From Streptomyces physcomitrii (GTDB lineage: Bacteria > Actinomycetota > Actinomycetes > Streptomycetales > Streptomycetaceae), in the NCBI RefSeq assembly GCF_012273655.1, contig NZ_JAAWWP010000005.1:62001-126000 (forward strand): a stretch of 64,000 nt of DNA, written 5' to 3'. The notes under the pieces are model-generated. The model made no database searches and was not told the origin of the DNA. It worked only from the letters and a program-made list of their open reading frames with translations. The position numbers and the translations under genes were made by a program. This document shows, in pieces, positions 26,677 to 36,267 of this stretch (within the stretch, counting starts at the first letter, position 1; each line of letters starts with the position of its first letter).

Positions 26677-27618
26677 ATGCGCGCGCGATACGGAGTACCC
26701 CTGGGCATCACCGCCGCCGGAGTGGCGGGGCTGGCCTACGCCGCCGGATTCGAGGCCCGTTCCTTCCGCCTGAGAAGGGTCACGGTCCCGGTGCTGCCCG
26801 CGGGGATGCGCCCGCTGCGGATGCTCCAGGTCTCCGACATCCACATGGTCGGCGGCCAGCGCAAGAAGCAGCGGTGGCTGCGCTCGCTCGCCGGGCTCCG
26901 CCCCGACTTCGTGATCAACACCGGGGACAACCTCTCCGACCCCGAGGGCGTACCCGAGGTCCTCGACGCCCTCGGCCCGCTGATGGAGTTCCCCGGCGCC
27001 TACGTCTTCGGCTCCAACGACTACTACGGCCCCAAACTCCGCAACCCGGCCCGCTACCTCCTGGAGAAGGCCGCCGGCAAGCACGGCCTCAACGGCAACC
27101 CCCCGGCGGTCGCCGCCGTCCACAACCCCTGGGAAGACCTGCGCGACGGCTTCGACGGAGCGGGCTGGCTGAACCTCACCAACACCCGCGGCACCCTCAA
27201 GATCGAGGGCGTCGAGATCGGCCTGACCGGCCTGGACGACCCGCACATCAAACGTGACCGCTACGAACGGGTCACCGGCGGCCCCGACTCCGGCGCCGAC
27301 TTCTCCATGGGCGTCGTACACGCCCCGTACCTGCGCTCCCTGGACGCCTTCACCGAGGACGGCTACCCGCTCATCCTCGCGGGCCACACCCACGGCGGCC
27401 AGCTCTGCATCCCGTTCCGTGGCGCCCTGGTCACCAACTGCGACCTCGACACCGACCGCGCCAAGGGCCTCTCCACCCACACCACCGCCGGCCACACCGC
27501 CCACCTCCACGTCTCCGCCGGCTGCGGCACCAACCGCTACACCCCTGTCCGCTTCGCCTGCCCACCGGAGGCGACGTTGCTGACGCTGGTGGCGGGAGCG
27601 GGAACGGCGACGGAGTGA
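26677..27618 (+). CDS. Membrane-anchored metallophosphoesterase
   Basis: 313 residues. An N-terminal hydrophobic helix (PLGITAAGVAGLAYAAGF) acts as an anchor or uncleaved signal. The calcineurin-like motifs follow in order: SDIH, NTGDNL, GSNDY (usually GNHD), and AGHTHGGQ. The substitution of GNHD by GSND is shared by this actinobacterial subgroup. Related proteins hydrolyse UDP-sugar lipids or phospholipid-type substrates, but the substrate here is unknown. The ATG at 26677 follows a possible -10 box at leaderless distance; upstream in-frame sequence is low-complexity. Confidence 0.85.
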   Translation: MRARYGVPLGITAAGVAGLAYAAGFEARSFRLRRVTVPVLPAGMRPLRMLQVSDIHMVGGQRKKQRWLRSLAGLRPDFVINTGDNLSDPEGVPEVLDALGPLMEFPGAYVFGSNDYYGPKLRNPARYLLEKAAGKHGLNGNPPAVAAVHNPWEDLRDGFDGAGWLNLTNTRGTLKIEGVEIGLTGLDDPHIKRDRYERVTGGPDSGADFSMGVVHAPYLRSLDAFTEDGYPLILAGHTHGGQLCIPFRGALVTNCDLDTDRAKGLSTHTTAGHTAHLHVSAGCGTNRYTPVRFACPPEATLLTLVAGAGTATE

Positions 27619-27829
27619 GGTCACCACGCTGGGGTGAGGCACCGTGCGGGGGCGGGGTGTCCGGGGGTACTGCCGCGGGGGCCCGAGAGCCGCAGGCTGA
27701 GCTGCTGAGCTGGGGAGGCCCGCAGGTCGGTCCGCATCGACCGGGGCCCGGAAACCGGATTTCGTCTCCGGGCGCGGGTCCGCTAAAGTAATCGATGTCG
27801 CCGCGACGTGCACAGCGAAGCAGCGACAT

Positions 27830-27903
27830 CGGGGTGTAGCGCAGCTTGGCAGCGCGCTTCGTTCGGGACGAAGAGGTCGTGGGTTCAAATCCCGCCACCC
27901 CGA
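27830..27903 (+). tRNA. tRNA-Pro (anticodon CGG)
   Basis: Acceptor arms CGGGGTG and CACCCCG pair fully with discriminator A at 27903. The D-arm, a CTTCG/CGAAG anticodon stem with loop TTCGGGA (anticodon CGG), and a GTGGG-TTCAAAT-CCCGC T-arm complete the cloverleaf. CCA is not encoded. The gene marks the boundary between conserved core and accessory DNA and is a likely integration site. Confidence 0.96.
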
Positions 27904-27920
27904 CAGCCGTAACAGCAGGT

Positions 27921-27954
27921 CAGGCCCGGTACTGAGAGATCAGTACCGGGCCTG
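27921..27954 (+). terminator. Terminator after tRNA-Pro
   Basis: CAGGCCCGGTACTGA (27921-27935) pairs perfectly with TCAGTACCGGGCCTG (27940-27954) around a GAGA tetraloop. It begins 17 nt after the tRNA and is followed by a short T-containing run. Confidence 0.85.
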
Positions 27955-28138
27955 ATTTGCGTTTCGACCCTGTTTTGGAGCCATTTGGGAGCCAACTGGG
28001 TGTGATCTTCGGGATCCGGCTCCCAGGTTGACTCACGAGGATGGCATTCCGCCTCCTCCTAGCGCGATGTACGCCTCGCGCCCCGAATGAGTCACTGCAC
28101 GGCTTGTGCCGAAGACCTGAGACGGTACGACGATCGCC

Positions 28139-28372
28139 ATGCACGCTTGGTCTCCGACAAATGACCGGCAGCTCACACTCCTCACCCGCATCGGGGGCGG
28201 AACCGACCCCGTCACTTCTGACAGCCCCGAACTCGCCGTCACGGCCCGCGCGCTCAGGAACCGGGGCTTGGTGACCACTCCCAGGAAGAAGGGGAGGTGG
28301 CAGGGGGAGATCACTGACGCGGGTCGCTTCCGAACCGACGTGCCCCGTGATGCGGAAACACGCTGGGCTTGA
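28139..28372 (+). pseudogene. Truncated helix-turn-helix-like accessory protein fragment
   Basis: 77 codons. The sequence resembles the N-terminus of a family frequent on Streptomyces mobile elements, with the pattern WSPTNDRQLTLLTRI, then LAVTARALRNRGLV and GEITDAGRF, a winged-helix-like domain. Family members as I know them continue for hundreds of residues, but here the similarity ends after about 65 residues and the frame closes. I infer a remnant left by element decay next to the tRNA. Confidence 0.5.
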
Positions 28373-28790
28373 GTACTTCGCGCCCCAGCTCATCAGCGAC
28401 TCGGGCAACATCACGTTCTTCAACACTGGCAACGCTCTCGCTCGACCAGAAGTCTCGCGCAGATCCTGTTCGGGCCGCGGCCCTGACGACCGGGGCCATG
28501 GCAGCAGCCATGCTCGTCAGCGGCCGAGAAGGACAGCAGCGGGGACCACGTCCGCCCCATGAACCATGCGGACCACAGCGGGCAGCCGCAGCCGACGACG
28601 AGCTGATCCAACTACGCGATTCGCCACCATCCTGCAGAAGGACGGCGCCGAAGGCGGTAAACTGAGAGCGGCCGTACGGGAGTGTTCTTGGTCACACTTG
28701 AATCACATCCGTACGGCCTTTTACATGCCCCGACCCCTGTCGATCTTGAGGCGAATAGCCAGGCAAGTGCAGGGACGTCGGGCCCATAGA
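28373..28790. other. Non-coding remnant region and hairpin upstream of valS
   Basis: 418 bp without a supported gene. GGCCGTACGG (28670-28679) pairs with CCGTACGGCC (28709-28718), followed directly by TTTT, so it could terminate or attenuate transcription 70 nt before valS. TAAACT at 28659-28664 resembles a -10 box just upstream of the hairpin. I looked for a T-box sequence and found none. Confidence 0.45.
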
Positions 28791-31430
28791 ATGGCCGCCG
28801 TGACCGACAACACTCAGCGCCCCGACAGCGGGCCGAACAGCGCTCCCGAACTGCCGACCCAATATGCGCCGGCCGAGGTAGAGGCGCCGCTGTACGAGCG
28901 CTGGGTAGAGCGCGGTTACTTCGAGACCGACGCGAAGAGCGACAAGCCCGCGTACACGATCGTCATCCCGCCGCCGAACGTCACCGGCTCGCTCCACCTG
29001 GGCCACGCTTTCGAGCACACGCTGATCGATGCCCTCACCCGCCGCAAGCGCATGCAGGGCTACGAGACGCTGTGGCAGCCCGGCATGGACCACGCCGGTA
29101 TTGCCACCCAGAACGTCGTCGAGCGGGAGCTCGCCAAGGAGGGCAAGTCCCGCCACGACCTGGGCCGCGAGGCGTTCGTCGAGCGGGTCTGGCAGTGGAA
29201 GGCCGAGTCCGGCGGCCAGATCGCCGGGCAGATGCGGCGCCTGGGCAACGGCGTCGCGTGGAGCCGCGACCGCTTCACCATGGACGAGGGCCTGTCCCGT
29301 GCCGTCCAGACCGTCTTCAAGAAGATGTTCGACGACGGCCTGATCTACCGCGCCGAGCGCATCATCAACTGGTGCCCGCGCTGTCTCACCGCGATCTCGG
29401 ACATCGAGGTCGACTACCAGGACGACGACGGCGAGCTCGTCTCCATGAAGTACGGCGAGGGAGACGACACGGTCGTCGTCGCCACCACTCGTGCGGAGAC
29501 CATGCTCGGCGACACCGCCGTGGCTGTTCACCCCGACGATGAGCGGTACCAGAACCTCATCGGCAAGCGGATCAAGCTCCCGCTCACGGACCGCACCATC
29601 CCCGTCGTCGCCGACGCCCACGTCGATCCCGAGTTCGGCACCGGTGCGGTCAAAGTGACCCCGGCCCACGACCCCAATGACTTCGCCATCGGCCAGCGGC
29701 ATGGCCTGGAGTCGCTCTCCGTCATGGACGAGCGCGGTGTCATCACGGCCCACGGGCCCTTCGATGGGCTTGACCGCTTCGAGGCGCGTTCCGCGATTGT
29801 CGCCGCGCTGCGCGCCGACGGCCGGATCGTCGCCGAGAAGCGGCCTTACGTCCACTCGGTGGGCCACTGCTCGCGCTGCAAGACGACGCTGGAACCGCGG
29901 CTGTCTCTGCAGTGGTGGGTGAAGGTCGAGACGCTCGCCAAGGCCGCGGGTGACGCGGTCCGCGACGGCCGGGTGGACATCCACCCCGCCGACCTGTCGC
30001 AGCGGTACTTCGACTGGGTCGACAACCTCAACGACTGGTGCGTCTCACGGCAGTTGTGGTGGGGGCACCGCATCCCCGTCTGGCACGGCCCGGACGGGGA
30101 GACCGTGTGCGTCGGCCCCGACGAGCAGCCGCCGACCGGGGAGGGCTGGGAACAGGACACCGACGTCCTCGACACCTGGTTCTCCTCTGGCCTGTGGCCC
30201 TTCTCCACCCTGGGCTGGCCCGAGAGGACCGCGGACCTGGCCAAGTTCTATCCGAACTCGGCCATGGTCACCGGCTACGACCTGATGTTCTTCTGGGTCG
30301 CGCGGATGATGATGTTCGGCCTCTACGCGATGGACGGCGAGATCCCCTTCCGCACCATCGCGTTCCACGGGATGGTGCGTGACGAGCACGGCAAGAAGAT
30401 GTCGAAGTCGTTCGGCAACACGGTCAATCCGCTGGACTGGATGGACAAGTACGGCTCCGACGCTCTGCGGTTCACGCTCGCACGAGGCGCCAACCCCGGT
30501 ACCGACGTGCCGATCGGCGAGGACTGGGTCCAGGCGTCCCGAAACTTCGCCAACAAGATCTGGAACGCGACCCGCTTCGCGCTGATGAACGGCGCCACGG
30601 TCGAGGGCGAACTGCCCCCGGCCGAGCAGCTGTCGGCCACGGACCACTGGATCCTGTCCCGGCTGAACACCGTCGTGGCCGAGGCGGACGCGTACTACGA
30701 CGACTACCAGTTCGCGAAGCTCGCCGATGCCCTCTACCACTTCGCATGGGACGAGGTCTTCGACTGGTACGTCGAGCTGTCCAAGACGACGTTCATGGCC
30801 GGCGGCGACGCGGCCAAGGTCTCGGCACGCGTCCTGGGCGAGGTCCTGGACATGACACTGAAGCTGCTCCACCCGATCGTCCCGTTCGTGACGGAAACGC
30901 TGTGGACCACGCTCACCGGCCGCGAGTCCGTCGTGATCGCCGACTGGCCCACGGACAGCGGGTTCCGCGATGCCGCGGCCGAGGCGGAGATCGAGAGCCT
31001 CCAGCAGGTGATCACCGAGGTTCGCCGCTTCCGCTCGGACCAGGGGCTGCAGCCCGGCCAGAAGGTCCCGGCCCGCTTGGACCTTTCGGGTACGGAGCTC
31101 GCTGCCCACGAGGCCGCCATCCGTCAGCTGCTCCGACTCCAGCCGGAAGGCGACGGCTTCAGTGCCACAGCGACCCTCCCGGTCGCCGGCGCCACGGTCG
31201 CGCTCGACCTGTCCGGCACGATCGACGTCGCGGCCGAGCGCAAGCGGCTGGCCAAGGACTTGGCTTCGGCGGAGAAGGAGAAGGCCCAGGCTGAGGCCAA
31301 GCTCGGCAACGAGGCGTTCTTGGCGAAGGCGCCGGACAACGTGATCGAGAAGATCCGTACCCGTCTGACGAAGGCCGAAGAGGACATCGTCCGGCTGCAG
31401 AACCAGACCAACAACCTGCCGCCTGCCTAG
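28791..31430 (+). CDS. valS: Valyl-tRNA synthetase, probable accessory second copy
   Basis: 879 residues, full length for class Ia ValRS. It charges tRNA-Val and edits threonine. Visible are [14 protein letters not shown] (HIGH box as HLGH), the CP1 editing domain with [19 protein letters not shown]-like [17 protein letters not shown], the KMSKS box in [10 protein letters not shown], and a C-terminal coiled coil ([23 protein letters not shown]). I placed the start at ATG 28791; GTG 28800 would remove three residues. The ordinary Streptomyces valS lies next to folC, so this copy on a tRNA-linked island is likely extra, perhaps for resistance to a ValRS inhibitor. A terminator hairpin follows at once. 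Confidence 0.93.
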   Translation: MAAVTDNTQRPDSGPNSAPELPTQYAPAEVEAPLYERWVERGYFETDAKSDKPAYTIVIPPPNVTGSLHLGHAFEHTLIDALTRRKRMQGYETLWQPGMDHAGIATQNVVERELAKEGKSRHDLGREAFVERVWQWKAESGGQIAGQMRRLGNGVAWSRDRFTMDEGLSRAVQTVFKKMFDDGLIYRAERIINWCPRCLTAISDIEVDYQDDDGELVSMKYGEGDDTVVVATTRAETMLGDTAVAVHPDDERYQNLIGKRIKLPLTDRTIPVVADAHVDPEFGTGAVKVTPAHDPNDFAIGQRHGLESLSVMDERGVITAHGPFDGLDRFEARSAIVAALRADGRIVAEKRPYVHSVGHCSRCKTTLEPRLSLQWWVKVETLAKAAGDAVRDGRVDIHPADLSQRYFDWVDNLNDWCVSRQLWWGHRIPVWHGPDGETVCVGPDEQPPTGEGWEQDTDVLDTWFSSGLWPFSTLGWPERTADLAKFYPNSAMVTGYDLMFFWVARMMMFGLYAMDGEIPFRTIAFHGMVRDEHGKKMSKSFGNTVNPLDWMDKYGSDALRFTLARGANPGTDVPIGEDWVQASRNFANKIWNATRFALMNGATVEGELPPAEQLSATDHWILSRLNTVVAEADAYYDDYQFAKLADALYHFAWDEVFDWYVELSKTTFMAGGDAAKVSARVLGEVLDMTLKLLHPIVPFVTETLWTTLTGRESVVIADWPTDSGFRDAAAEAEIESLQQVITEVRRFRSDQGLQPGQKVPARLDLSGTELAAHEAAIRQLLRLQPEGDGFSATATLPVAGATVALDLSGTIDVAAERKRLAKDLASAEKEKAQAEAKLGNEAFLAKAPDNVIEKIRTRLTKAEEDIVRLQNQTNNLPPA

Positions 31431-31438
31431 CAGCCAGA

Positions 31439-31468
31439 GGAAGCCCCGGACGCATGTCCGGGGCTTCC
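31439..31468. terminator. Bidirectional terminator between valS and glycosyltransferase
   Basis: GGAAGCCCCGGAC (31439-31451) pairs with GTCCGGGGCTTCC (31456-31468) around a GCAT loop, 13 perfect base pairs. It lies between convergent genes and can serve both. Confidence 0.88.
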
Positions 31469-31486
31469 TTCATAGAGCGGGCGCGG

Positions 31487-32410
31487 CTACGGGATGCCGA
31501 GGGCCTCGAATGGGCTCGACAGGGAGAACTGCCGCTGGCGGGCAACCGCCAGGGCCTGTTCGAGGTCGAACTCGGCCATCCGGATCAGGTCGACGAGCCG
31601 GGACGGCTTCGAGGCCAGGACGAGGCGCGCGATGTCCTCGGCCGAGTCATCGCGGCTGAAGTGGTGCCGGAACAGGTCGAGGTTCTTCTCCACCACCAGC
31701 AGGGTCATGTCGAACTCGGAGATCTCGGCGTTGGAGACCCGTTGCGTCCGCGTATGGACCCGGTATTCGTGCAGCGGGCCGGCTATGCACACGATGTGGT
31801 TGGCTTCGCCCCTGCGGAACCGCCCGGCGAGGAGGTTCACGGCGAACGCCCAGTCCCCCCACTTCCGTACGTCCGGGTCGTAGAGACCGCCGTGTATGGC
31901 GTCGTCCCGGCGGTAGGCGATGGACGTGGGGACGTGGTGCTTGCGCAGGACCAGTTCCTCGCGGCACGGGTAGGAGGAGATGGTGAGCCCATCGAAGTCG
32001 CCGATCATCCGCGACATGGTGTGGACAAAGGCCACGTGCTGGTGGGTCTTGAGGAGCTTGACGGCCCGGTCCGGATAGCTGCCGGCCTTCAGCAGCTCGG
32101 GGTCCGTGGCGAGCCGGTCGTCGGCGTCGAGCTGCATCACGTACTCGAAGGAGGCTGCGTCGATGCCGGCGTTCCTGGCGGCGTGGTGTCCGCTGCGCTC
32201 CTGACGGACGATGCGCACCTCGGCGCGCTCGGCGCACTGCGCGATGGCTCGAAGCGTGGGCTGGTCGTCGGAGCCGTCATCCACGATCACGACTTCGTAC
32301 GGGAACGTGTGGGGCTGCTGGATCAGGGATTCGACGGCCTCGACTAGGTCATCCCCCGAGTTGAAGCAGGAGATGACGAAGCTGATCCCCTCGGGCGTGC
32401 TCGACTTCAC
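31487..32410 (-). CDS. Family 2 glycosyltransferase
   Basis: 307 residues with a GT-A fold: FVISCFNSGDDLVEAV at the N-terminus, VVIVDDGSDD, GHHAARNAGI and the metal-binding MQLDADDRL (DxD). It transfers a sugar from a nucleotide-sugar donor; the acceptor is unknown. No membrane helices are seen. It is the last gene of a minus-strand trio with a methyltransferase (20-bp gap) and an oxidoreductase, which suggests joint modification of one sugar-bearing product. Confidence 0.87.
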   Translation of the reverse strand: MKSSTPEGISFVISCFNSGDDLVEAVESLIQQPHTFPYEVVIVDDGSDDQPTLRAIAQCAERAEVRIVRQERSGHHAARNAGIDAASFEYVMQLDADDRLATDPELLKAGSYPDRAVKLLKTHQHVAFVHTMSRMIGDFDGLTISSYPCREELVLRKHHVPTSIAYRRDDAIHGGLYDPDVRKWGDWAFAVNLLAGRFRRGEANHIVCIAGPLHEYRVHTRTQRVSNAEISEFDMTLLVVEKNLDLFRHHFSRDDSAEDIARLVLASKPSRLVDLIRMAEFDLEQALAVARQRQFSLSSPFEALGIP

Positions 32411-32430
32411 GGTGTTCTCCCTGTCTCTGA

Positions 32431-33108
32431 TCAGGCTGCCCGGTTGTTGGCGGCAATGACGGTGGCCGTGGTCGCCTCGAAGCAGTTGCGCCCGGTTCGG
32501 CTGTCCTGTTCCGCGTGCTCGGACCAGAGAAGCGTGAGGTCCCAGCCGTCGTAGATCTGCTCGACGATGTGCCGGAAGGAGCCCGGGGAGTAGTCGGCCT
32601 CCCCTTCGATACGCAGCAGTCGGCCGTCCACGGACCTGCGGGTGATCCCCGTGAAGACTTCGAGGTAGTGGTAGTTCGCTCCACGCGCGTGAGTGACCGC
32701 GCTGGTGAGGAGGGACTCGACGTCGCGTCTCGCGAGGTAGTGCAGGACGTCCTTGGCGACGATGACCCCGAAGTCCTCATCGATGGCGAAGTTCTCGGCG
32801 AGGCATTCCCGAGGGTCGATCCGGCGGGCCCACTCGCCCGCGCCGTCGGTGCGGCGAAGCAGAACGTCGGTGGGTATCTGATCGACCGCTACGACGCGGA
32901 ACCCGGCGCGCGCTAACGCGATGGTGTAGGTCCCGGTCCCGTATCCCAGATCCAATGCGGTAGTTGGGGTCCCGTCTCCGATGGATTCCAGGAGGGTGTT
33001 GAACCGCTCTGAGGTTGTGGCCTGGAGGTTCTCTGCGGTGTTCCGGCCGCGCGGGATCGCGTCCGCGTAGAAGGCATGCACGGATGCCTTCGAAACCAGC
33101 TCGTTCAT
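32431..33108 (-). CDS. Class I SAM-dependent methyltransferase
   Basis: 225 residues. Motif I reads ALDLGYGTGTYTIALA, with the following acidic residue in VVAVDQ, and FGVIVAKDVLHYL occupies the motif IV position. The substrate is unknown. The ATG at 33108 follows a good GAGGAG site. It lies between the oxidoreductase and the glycosyltransferase in one operon (gaps 43 and 20 bp). Confidence 0.83.
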   Translation of the reverse strand: MNELVSKASVHAFYADAIPRGRNTAENLQATTSERFNTLLESIGDGTPTTALDLGYGTGTYTIALARAGFRVVAVDQIPTDVLLRRTDGAGEWARRIDPRECLAENFAIDEDFGVIVAKDVLHYLARRDVESLLTSAVTHARGANYHYLEVFTGITRRSVDGRLLRIEGEADYSPGSFRHIVEQIYDGWDLTLLWSEHAEQDSRTGRNCFEATTATVIAANNRAA

Positions 33109-33151
33109 GGGTAACTCCTCTGTGCCCTGGTTGGATTGGAGTTGCCGGCGC

Positions 33152-34513
33152 CTAAACGGGCACCGTGACCAGGCGCCCAGGAGCGAGCACCGACGAGGTG
33201 AGTGCCTCGGTGACCTGCATGGGCCGCAGGTGGCTCGCAAGGGAGCTGCGCTGCTCGGAGCCACGCAGCCAGTGCTCCATGAGCTGGCGGTTGCTGTCAC
33301 TGTGGAACAGCCCGTCGAACGACTCCTCCGACATGTACTGCTCGTCGGGCAACAGCGCGGCGTTGGCGCGGGTGGTCACGCGGGCGAACGCGTCGATCCC
33401 GTCCGCGCTGACACCGCGAGGGATGTCGTAGCAGTGGACGTGGGTGGAGAAGAGCGTCGACAGCTGGGCCTCCAGGTTGACGCTCGACGTGCGGCCGTTG
33501 ACGTTGTAGAGGCCGTCCGGCAGCTCGGCCCAGTCGCGGATGGAAGGGGTGGTCTGCTCGAAGGACAAGGTCCCGAGCGAGACGGTCCTCCCCGTCGCGG
33601 CGTCTACGAGACGGAACGTGGAGGTCACGTCGGTCTCGCCGAAACGGAAGCTCTCATCCGAGTCCGCCGGCCACCGCGCGCCGGCGTCCTGGAAGCTGCG
33701 GGCGATCGGCTGGGAGAGGCGCTGGTGCTGGTCGATGGGGAAGGCGCCGAAGGCGCTGACTTCCAACCCGAGTTGGCGCTCGGGGAAGAGCTCCGCGTTG
33801 AGCGACAGGATCTGGGTCGCGAGATCCACGTAGTGGTACGCACCGTGCATCATCATCCCGTAGCCGTACTTGTACGGGTGATCGTCGCGGCTCTCGAACT
33901 CCCGCTGGAGGTTCCACACACCGCCGGCGGCCCGTAGATGGAAAGAAGTCAGGGGCGCTTCCCACCGCTCCATCCGCTCCCTCAGCGAGGCAACGACCTT
34001 GTGGTTGTAGATCTGGTGGTACCGGCTCAGCGTCATCACCGAGTGCTCCGCGGAGGAGTCGGCAGCAACACCGATGAGTTCCTCCATGGTCTTCGTGATG
34101 TACGAGGGCTTGAACCGACCGTCGACGATGGGAGCCAGTACGGGCTTCTCCACCAGCGAGCTGATGTGGTTCTCCACGCAGAATCGCAGGTATGCCTCGT
34201 GAGCCCGTACCTCCGTGGCGATGTACACCTTCGTCGGTACGCCGGGTACTCGGAGGCGTTGGACGGCGGCCGCAATGAGCTCTTGCGGTGTCTCCCGTGC
34301 TCGGTCGCCGAAATCCGGCAGGTAAACGACTCCTCGCGGCTTCACACTCGCCGCCTGTATGCGCCCGTCGATTTCCGCCCGCTGCGACTCCAAATCGATG
34401 ATGGAATAGGAGTCGATGTAACCGGAGTTGATGGCATCGCGAATGCACTGCAGGTACTTGTTGGCGACGATCTCATCAAAACCGACCACGATGAGGTGAT
34501 GCATGGGTATCAC
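33152..34513 (-). CDS. Gfo/Idh/MocA-like oxidoreductase
   Basis: 453 residues. It has an N-terminal Rossmann strand LIVVGFDEIVANKYL, a segment FCVENHISSLVEKPVLAP carrying the EKP motif, and a C-terminal alpha/beta domain. This is the Gfo/Idh/MocA fold, usually NAD(P)-dependent sugar or sugar-acid dehydrogenases; the Rossmann glycines are fewer than usual, so cofactor use is uncertain. The GTG at 34513 was chosen because GGAAGG lies ~7 nt upstream; ATG 34504 is an alternative. First gene of the trio. Confidence 0.7.
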   Translation of the reverse strand: MIPMHHLIVVGFDEIVANKYLQCIRDAINSGYIDSYSIIDLESQRAEIDGRIQAASVKPRGVVYLPDFGDRARETPQELIAAAVQRLRVPGVPTKVYIATEVRAHEAYLRFCVENHISSLVEKPVLAPIVDGRFKPSYITKTMEELIGVAADSSAEHSVMTLSRYHQIYNHKVVASLRERMERWEAPLTSFHLRAAGGVWNLQREFESRDDHPYKYGYGMMMHGAYHYVDLATQILSLNAELFPERQLGLEVSAFGAFPIDQHQRLSQPIARSFQDAGARWPADSDESFRFGETDVTSTFRLVDAATGRTVSLGTLSFEQTTPSIRDWAELPDGLYNVNGRTSSVNLEAQLSTLFSTHVHCYDIPRGVSADGIDAFARVTTRANAALLPDEQYMSEESFDGLFHSDSNRQLMEHWLRGSEQRSSLASHLRPMQVTEALTSSVLAPGRLVTVPV

Positions 34514-34817
34514 GAGAACACCTTCCTGCTGGCCGAATGGGATGGATGCTGGTGACCGCTTTTGGGCGCGCGCCAGTAGGGGCTGAATTGCGTGATGCGT
34601 AACTGGCCCGAGCTCGACGGCTGGGAATTATCTGACTGCTGTCCCTGCTTCTCCGGAGCTGCTCCTCAGGGGACGACGGCTTGCGGTTCCTGTGTCTGCG
34701 CCGACCGCCCAGGCCGCGATGACTTCCCGTCCGGATCGACGAGGTGGGGCGGCTTGGCCGCCACGAGGCCGAGGACCCTGTCCTGTGCCACTGATCCCAT
34801 CGGCACAGTCGGCGTGT
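34514..34817. other. Gap without a supported gene
   Basis: 304 bp upstream of the oxidoreductase trio. It presumably contains its promoter. I see no ORF with coding bias and no clear regulatory motif. Confidence 0.4.
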
Positions 34818-35015
34818 TCACAGCCTCAATCCCGAGGGAAACCTTGCGAGGGACACCGTGACGTCCTGCACGAGCGGCCCGACGCTGTGGGTTCCGGCGA
34901 GGTAGAGGCCGAAGACCGTACACACCACGGCGTGACCCGCTTTGAGCCCACCACCACGGCATGAGAAGACGATCACGATGCCGAGGATCAGTAGGACAGC
35001 AACTTCGACAGCCAC
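34818..35015 (-). CDS. Small two-helix membrane protein of integrative-element type
   Basis: 65 residues: VAVEVAVLLILGIVIVFSCR is one hydrophobic segment, then RGGGLKAGHAVVCTVFGLYLAGT a second one. The pattern hydrophobic-GGLKxxHAxV-FGxYLAxT recurs in short membrane proteins on Streptomyces integrative and conjugative elements, where their function is not settled. The GTG at 35015 follows AAGGGGG at good spacing, so I prefer it to upstream in-frame starts. It suggests this stretch came from a conjugative element. Confidence 0.6.
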   Translation of the reverse strand: MAVEVAVLLILGIVIVFSCRGGGLKAGHAVVCTVFGLYLAGTHSVGPLVQDVTVSLARFPSGLRL

Positions 35016-35256
35016 CGCGGAGCCCCCTTCGATCTCGTACGGATACTGGAGACCGAGGCGGGTAGACAACGACCGCGTCGGTGTGACCATGACAGCGGTC
35101 CGGACGCGCCCGGAGTATCACGGGCCGTTGCCGGAGCTGTTCATCATCGGCTCATGGTTGGTTGGTCTGACTTTTCAACATCCGCTTACACACGCGCCCA
35201 TGAGAGGCTGACCTAGGCTCCGGATCACGACCAGAGATGGGCAGGCGGTAGGCGCG

Positions 35257-36267
35257 GTGGGAAAGAGTCGGCCGGGCTGGCGTCCGGACAGGTTGAGGCA
35301 GCAACGCGAAGCTCACGGCCTGACGTTGGAGGGCGCGGGCGAGCAGTTGCGTGAGGTGGCGCGGGCCGCGGGACTCGCGGTGCCGGCCGCCAACTTCCAG
35401 ACGTTGTGGCAGCACGAGCAGGGCGAGATCTATCCCGGACCGCACTACCGCCGCGCGTACTGCCTGTTGTATCGCGCGACCGAGCCCGAACTCGGCTTCC
35501 GTAATGCCTTGCCCGACGAGGCCAGAAAGCTCAAGTTCACTGCGTCGAGCGAACCGCACAACGGGGCCCACGTGCTGGCGGTGGAGCGCGCGTTACTCCA
35601 GCTCTCGCCGGGTACGGAGGAAACCGACGGGCAAGGGGTACAGCAGCGAATCCTTGACGCCTGGAAGCGCCGTCACACCGGCGGCGACCCGAACAAGCCG
35701 ACACTGCTGATGGTCGGCGGCTACGCCGGCAGCGGGAAATCGGAGTTCGCCCGCTTCATATCCCAGCTCACTGGTTGGCCGGTTCTCGACAAGGATCCGA
35801 TCACGCGTCCCCTCGTCGAGCGCCTTCTCATAGAAATGGGCAGTGACCCCAACGACCGGCACACCGACCTCTACCGGGAGAAGGTTCGCCCGCTGGAATA
35901 CCAGTGCCTGCTGGAGACCGCGTACGCGAACATCGACTGCGCGATCAGCACGGTCCTGAGCGCACCGTTCATCTCCGAGTCCACCGACCCTCGGTGGATG
36001 GGCCGCCTGATCAATCGCTGCGAAGCGCGCGGCGTCACCGTGGCCGTCGTCTGGATCCTGTGCGACCTCGACACGATGCACGAGTACATCACCTTCCGGT
36101 CCGCCGCCCGGGACAGCTGGAAGCTCCAGAACTGGGACACGTACGCCGCCGGGATCGACCTCGAACTACGGCCCGTCGTACCGCACTTGGTCGTCGACAA
36201 CCGGCTCGGCGCTGCGATATCCCTCACGGACCAGGTGCGCCAGGTCTTCGGCACGGTGTTCCAGTGA
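35257..36267 (+). CDS. XRE-like helix-turn-helix domain fused to P-loop kinase/ATPase
   Basis: 336 residues. The first ~90 contain an XRE-type DNA-binding region: RLRQQREAHGLTLEGAGEQL, then LWQHEQGEIYPGPHYRRAYC, as in actinobacterial regulators. From ~150 a P-loop domain starts with LLMVGGYAGSGKSEFARF (K161) and a zeta-toxin or kinase-like body. Regulators with a P-loop output of this kind are not well characterised. Its stop overlaps the next start (GTGA), coupling it to a small kinase. The start at 35257 is GTG. Confidence 0.65.
   Translation: MGKSRPGWRPDRLRQQREAHGLTLEGAGEQLREVARAAGLAVPAANFQTLWQHEQGEIYPGPHYRRAYCLLYRATEPELGFRNALPDEARKLKFTASSEPHNGAHVLAVERALLQLSPGTEETDGQGVQQRILDAWKRRHTGGDPNKPTLLMVGGYAGSGKSEFARFISQLTGWPVLDKDPITRPLVERLLIEMGSDPNDRHTDLYREKVRPLEYQCLLETAYANIDCAISTVLSAPFISESTDPRWMGRLINRCEARGVTVAVVWILCDLDTMHEYITFRSAARDSWKLQNWDTYAAGIDLELRPVVPHLVVDNRLGAAISLTDQVRQVFGTVFQ

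Noticed and set aside
26134..27888. 584-codon minus-strand frame opposite the metallophosphoesterase
   Set aside because: It mirrors the real gene in the complementary frame, as is common at this G+C; no domain is recognisable and it would run into the tRNA.
28373..28790. T-box riboswitch for valS
   Set aside because: I found only a simple hairpin and T-run; the conserved T-box sequence and specifier-loop features are not recognisable.
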